DNA of 64,000 bases from Alkalibacillus flavidus (GTDB lineage Bacteria; Bacillota; Bacilli; Bacillales; Alkalibacillaceae), in assembly GCF_040545925.1 (NCBI RefSeq), contig NZ_JBEPMX010000003.1:124001-188000 (forward strand). Reading direction: 5' to 3'. Every line of letters begins with the position of its first letter. Position 1 is the first letter of the stretch. Both the position numbers and the translations under genes were made by a program. Below the pieces are notes generated by a model. That model was not told where the DNA came from. It saw only the letters and a program-made list of their open reading frames with translations, and made no database searches. Shown in pieces: positions 61,675 to 64,000 of this stretch.

Positions 61675-62350
61675 TTATCTCTTATCACCGTCAACTTCAC
61701 GGGAAAGTTTATGCCCGATGGCTTTGTCTAATTGCTCTTTTGTTAATCGTCCCATCCCTAACGTCTGGGAAAAGGTCATCTTGTCACGGTCTCTTGCAAC
61801 TAAGACACATACCTGTTCGTTACTGATGCCGCGTTTCTTTGCGGAACCACCCCGTTGGCGAGGTTTTCTATCGGCAATCTTCCTTTGTCCTTTTTCTGAG
61901 TATAGGAAATAGGTCTCGTCCATTTCAACGATACCTTGGAATTTTGAACTTTCCATTTGTTTTAGTGCCGACAAGAGTTTGTGCCTCCAATAGAACAAGG
62001 TCACATGAGTAACGCCACCAATCAACTCTGCTGATTTACGAAGCGAATAACCTTCTATCATAAATTCAATAAACTTCATCCAACGATAAAGATGACGAGT
62101 TCGATATAATGCCGTATTGGTGATGTCAGTAAAAGTCTTTCGACAGGCTTTACAGCGATAACGTTGTTTCCTCACTTCTTCACCGTCTACGATAGTCGAG
62201 TATTTCCCAAAACGCACAATATGTTCTGACTCGCAATCGGGGCAACAATAACCATCCTTATTTTTACGTTCAGAGATTTCATCCAGTACGGTTCCTCTTA
62301 TGGATGACGCAGTAAGAGCATCTATTAAATATTCTCGTAAACGATGCTTT
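61675..62350 (-). pseudogene. IS1595-family transposase fragment
   Basis: The frame is open from about 62350 down to TAA 61675. It reads an N-terminal helix (EYLIDALTASSIRGTVLDE), a zinc ribbon with Cys pairs (CCPDC ... CKAC, near 62250 and 62150), a helix-turn-helix-like part (YSLRKSAELIGGVTHVTLFYWRHKL) and the first DDE Asp and Glu region (GIVEMDETYFLYSEKGQRK). The protein stops right after SREVDGDKR, before the remaining catalytic residues, and no start codon is present at the 5' end. Both ends are therefore lost. The 5' end abuts the IS256 fragment at about 62345. Confidence 0.82.
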
Positions 62351-62853
62351 TCCGAGGGGGCACGTGCTATCTTCCCTGATGTGACCGTTCAACGGTGTAT
62401 GGTTCATTTAATCCGTAATTCCATCAAGTATCTCCCTAGTAAAGACTATAAAGCCTTTACTGCTTCGTTAAAGAAAGTCTATGGTGCTCAAAACCTTAAG
62501 GCATGCCATAGTGCGTTTGAGTCGTTTAAACAACAATGGACAGCATACCCTGGAGCCATCAAGGTTTGGACAAGACATTTCCACCATGTTGAACAGCTAT
62601 TTGAATATGGAAGTGCTATTTGCAAGGTTATGTATACGACAAATGCAGTTGAAGCATCCATGCTAGTTTCAGAAAAGTGACCCAAAAAGGGGCATTCCCT
62701 AATGAAAACGCACTATTAAAAGTCTTGTATTTACGAATCAAGGAATTAGAAAGTAAATGGAAGAGTGGCCATATTCAAAACTGGTCATTCGTCATGAACC
62801 AATTACTCGTAAATGAAGGGCTCGAAGAGAGAATGCAAAAATACATTTATTAA
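62345..62853 (+). pseudogene. IS256-family transposase 3' fragment with frameshift
   Basis: C-terminal third of a Mutator-type transposase: GARAIFPDVTVQRCMVHLIR, then YKAFTASLKKVYGAQN and YTTNAVEA with the last catalytic Glu. After NAVEA the frame is lost near 62655-62680, and it resumes in another frame as VTQKGAFPNENALLKVLY to the expected end MQKYIY and TAA at 62851-62853. The N-terminal two thirds are absent; the fragment joins the IS1595 remnant back to back. Confidence 0.85.
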
Positions 62854-62889
62854 CTCAGACTATAAATCAAGCAGCTATCACGAACGCCA

Positions 62890-63062
62890 CCATTGACCTT
62901 GCTTATTGTCCGTGTTGTAGTTTTTATGCAGGCAAGCCGAAAAATAAAGCCAAAGGGCTCCCTAAATGGTAGGGTTACACGGACAAAGCGATTCTAAGGA
63001 TTCGGACGGTGGGCCACAAACCCTTCCACCGAACCCTAAGAATCGGGCGCTGCGGTCAATGG
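62890..63062. other. nested inverted repeats, possible structured RNA or element end
   Basis: Three stems nest or follow in cloverleaf order: outer CCATTGACC (62890-62898) with GGTCAATGG (63054-63062); TTGTCCGTGT (62906-62915) with ACACGGACAA (62977-62986); and a 17-bp arm at 62989-63005 with 63029-63045 (two mismatches), whose loop has GGTGG/CCACC. It sits between the IS256 coding end and an IS256-like right end at about 63170-63200, where less than 100 bp would be normal. Confidence 0.5.
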
Positions 63063-63305
63063 CAAGCAGCTCCGCTGTGGCTCAATCTTCTCATATAATC
63101 ACTGCCCACATCATGTTCAATCGAATCAGTTCACACCTATGAGGAAGTTCAACTGATCAAGTGGATTAAAATCACTTACACACTTTATTTGACAAAACCC
63201 AAATAGATGACGCCTTGGAAAAAATTCATAAAAAAATGGAGGTGCTAGACAGCTAATCCAAATCAACCCCCTTTTTTTCTATCCTTTATAAGAATATTAC
63301 ATACT

Positions 63306-63377
63306 ATAAATAGCCCATAGCAGTTTCATAGATCATCTAACAACGCGATGATGACACGACTACTATGGGCTATTTAT
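63306..63377. other. long hairpin
   Basis: ATAAATAGCCCATAG (63306-63320) and CTATGGGCTATTTAT (63363-63377) are perfect 15-bp inverted arms with a 42-bp loop containing GATCATC/GATGATG-like pairing. Without T run on the minus strand; could be a terminator of the dehydrogenase gene on either strand or the trace of a small element. Confidence 0.5.
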
Positions 63378-63451
63378 CGCTTTTATATAACTTATAATCT
63401 GCTTACAAACAGATTAAATAAACTATCCAATCATTTAAAGTTTATTCAGAT

Positions 63452-64000
63452 TTACATTTCTCCACTCAACTCTACTAAAATCTTCGCTTGAGACTTATCA
63501 TTACCTAAAGCTTCAAAACCTCGATCAACAATATCATCTAGTTGAATCTTATCAGTAATAATACCACGTGGCGTTAATTGTCCAGTCCCCATCAGGTCAA
63601 CGGTTTGTTGAAAAGTAGTCGGTGAATAAGCAATTGTTGATGTTACTTTCACACCACTTCCTGTTAACTGCATTGGATTCCAATCGATTGATTTTGCAAA
63701 AATAGAAACAATAACCATTGTTCCACGCGCTTTCGTTCCAGCAATAGCTTGTTCAAAAGTAGGTGCTACTCCTGCGACTTCGAAAGAAATATCAACTCCA
63801 TCTTTCTCAAGAGCATGAATAGCTTCTACTGGATTCGTTTCTCCAGAGTTAATAAGGTCAGTCGCCCCAAACTCTTTCGCTTTCTCCAAACGCTTTTCGG
63901 AAAGGTCGAGAGCAATAATACGTGTCGCACCCGCAGCTTTAGCAGCTAAAATGGTTACTAATCCAATCGGCCCTGCTCCAAAAACAGCCACTGTATCCCC
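63452..64000 (-). CDS. zinc-type 2,3-butanediol dehydrogenase-like, C-terminal part
   Basis: The C-terminal 180 residues or so of a medium-chain zinc dehydrogenase; the 5' end lies beyond the window (the frame is open to base 64000, GDTVAVFGAGPIGL). It contains the Rossmann loop FGAGPIGLV, DLSEKRLEKAKEFGATDLIN and FEVAGVAPTFEQAI, and ends LTPRGIITDKIQLDD ... AKILVELSGEM. This pattern fits Bdh/sorbitol dehydrogenase-like enzymes that reduce acetoin to 2,3-butanediol. The zinc-ligand part is outside the window, so substrate is uncertain. Confidence 0.85.
   Translation of the reverse strand, partial: GDTVAVFGAGPIGLVTILAAKAAGATRIIALDLSEKRLEKAKEFGATDLINSGETNPVEAIHALEKDGVDISFEVAGVAPTFEQAIAGTKARGTMVIVSIFAKSIDWNPMQLTGSGVKVTSTIAYSPTTFQQTVDLMGTGQLTPRGIITDKIQLDDIVDRGFEALGNDKSQAKILVELSGEM

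Noticed and set aside
62860..62967. Short frame with CPCCSFYAGKPKNKAKG after the IS256 fragment
   Set aside because: Lies inside the nested inverted repeats, has no start codon context and no family match.
1..64000. tRNA and rRNA genes
   Set aside because: No cloverleaf with TTC-loop consensus or rRNA sequence was noticed on either strand; a covariance scan was not possible.

Overview
The window reads as chromosomal DNA of a moderately halophilic or haloalkaliphilic Bacillaceae (Firmicutes). Genes carry AGGAGG-type ribosome binding sites, several start with TTG or GTG, and proteins are rather acidic. Genes for salt tolerance are frequent: ectA-ectB, an OpuF-type compatible-solute transporter with a fused binding protein, a BCCT betaine carrier with a sigma-B-like promoter, a GbsR-type regulator and a NatAB-like ABC exporter. 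The genus cannot be fixed from sequence reading alone.

Layout. 1-14.8 kb: housekeeping and membrane genes (SGNH hydrolase, FrnE/DsbA, STAS-like protein, DUF779 with aldehyde dehydrogenase, Bcr/CflA efflux, NatAB-like ABC, DUF421, papain-like hydrolase, GbsR, RlmN, an output-less sensor, TraB). 15.1-23.5 kb: an alpha-glucoside utilisation cluster (GH13, ROK glucokinase, ABC binding protein and two permeases, LacI regulator, second GH13) with three LacI/CcpA-type operators. 23.5-31 kb: a GC-rich non-coding element, pgi, cshA with a structured leader, GntR, SDR, BCCT. 31.4-43.6 kb: CoA pyrophosphatase, a CarH/LitR-type B12 photoreceptor, ectB-ectA without ectC, MetNIQ, Mqo, and opuFA-opuFB with a cupin gene. 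43.8-57.3 kb: fda, NUDIX, membrane proteins, GPP34, CoA-disulfide reductase-rhodanese, WrbA, DUF2254, DMT, a broken PAP2 gene. 57.6-61.1 kb: a Mn/Zn ABC operon with MntR-like boxes upstream. 61.6-63.4 kb: remnants of IS1595- and IS256-family elements and a nested inverted-repeat structure. The window ends inside a zinc-type butanediol dehydrogenase-like gene.

Most unusual signal. Six intergenic regions hold arrays of short degenerate phrases repeated every 21 bp (two helical turns; one array at about 20.4 bp). At least four unrelated phrases occur: AAATAA-centred (three loci, two of which flip orientation to make long palindromes), GTCGCTCTATT, AAAGTGCAGGAATC, and a TTGATTCAAG type. Different sequences with the same helical period suggest a shared process or binding mode. 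I know of no established name for this.

A second theme is lesions in otherwise well-preserved genes: in-frame TAA codons cut the conserved C-termini of a STAS-like and a PH-like protein, a PAP2 phosphatase has a one-base frameshift in a C run, and ectA appears to lack a normal start codon (ATT at the right distance from a strong Shine-Dalgarno). These are either assembly errors, real decay, or recoding; raw reads would decide.
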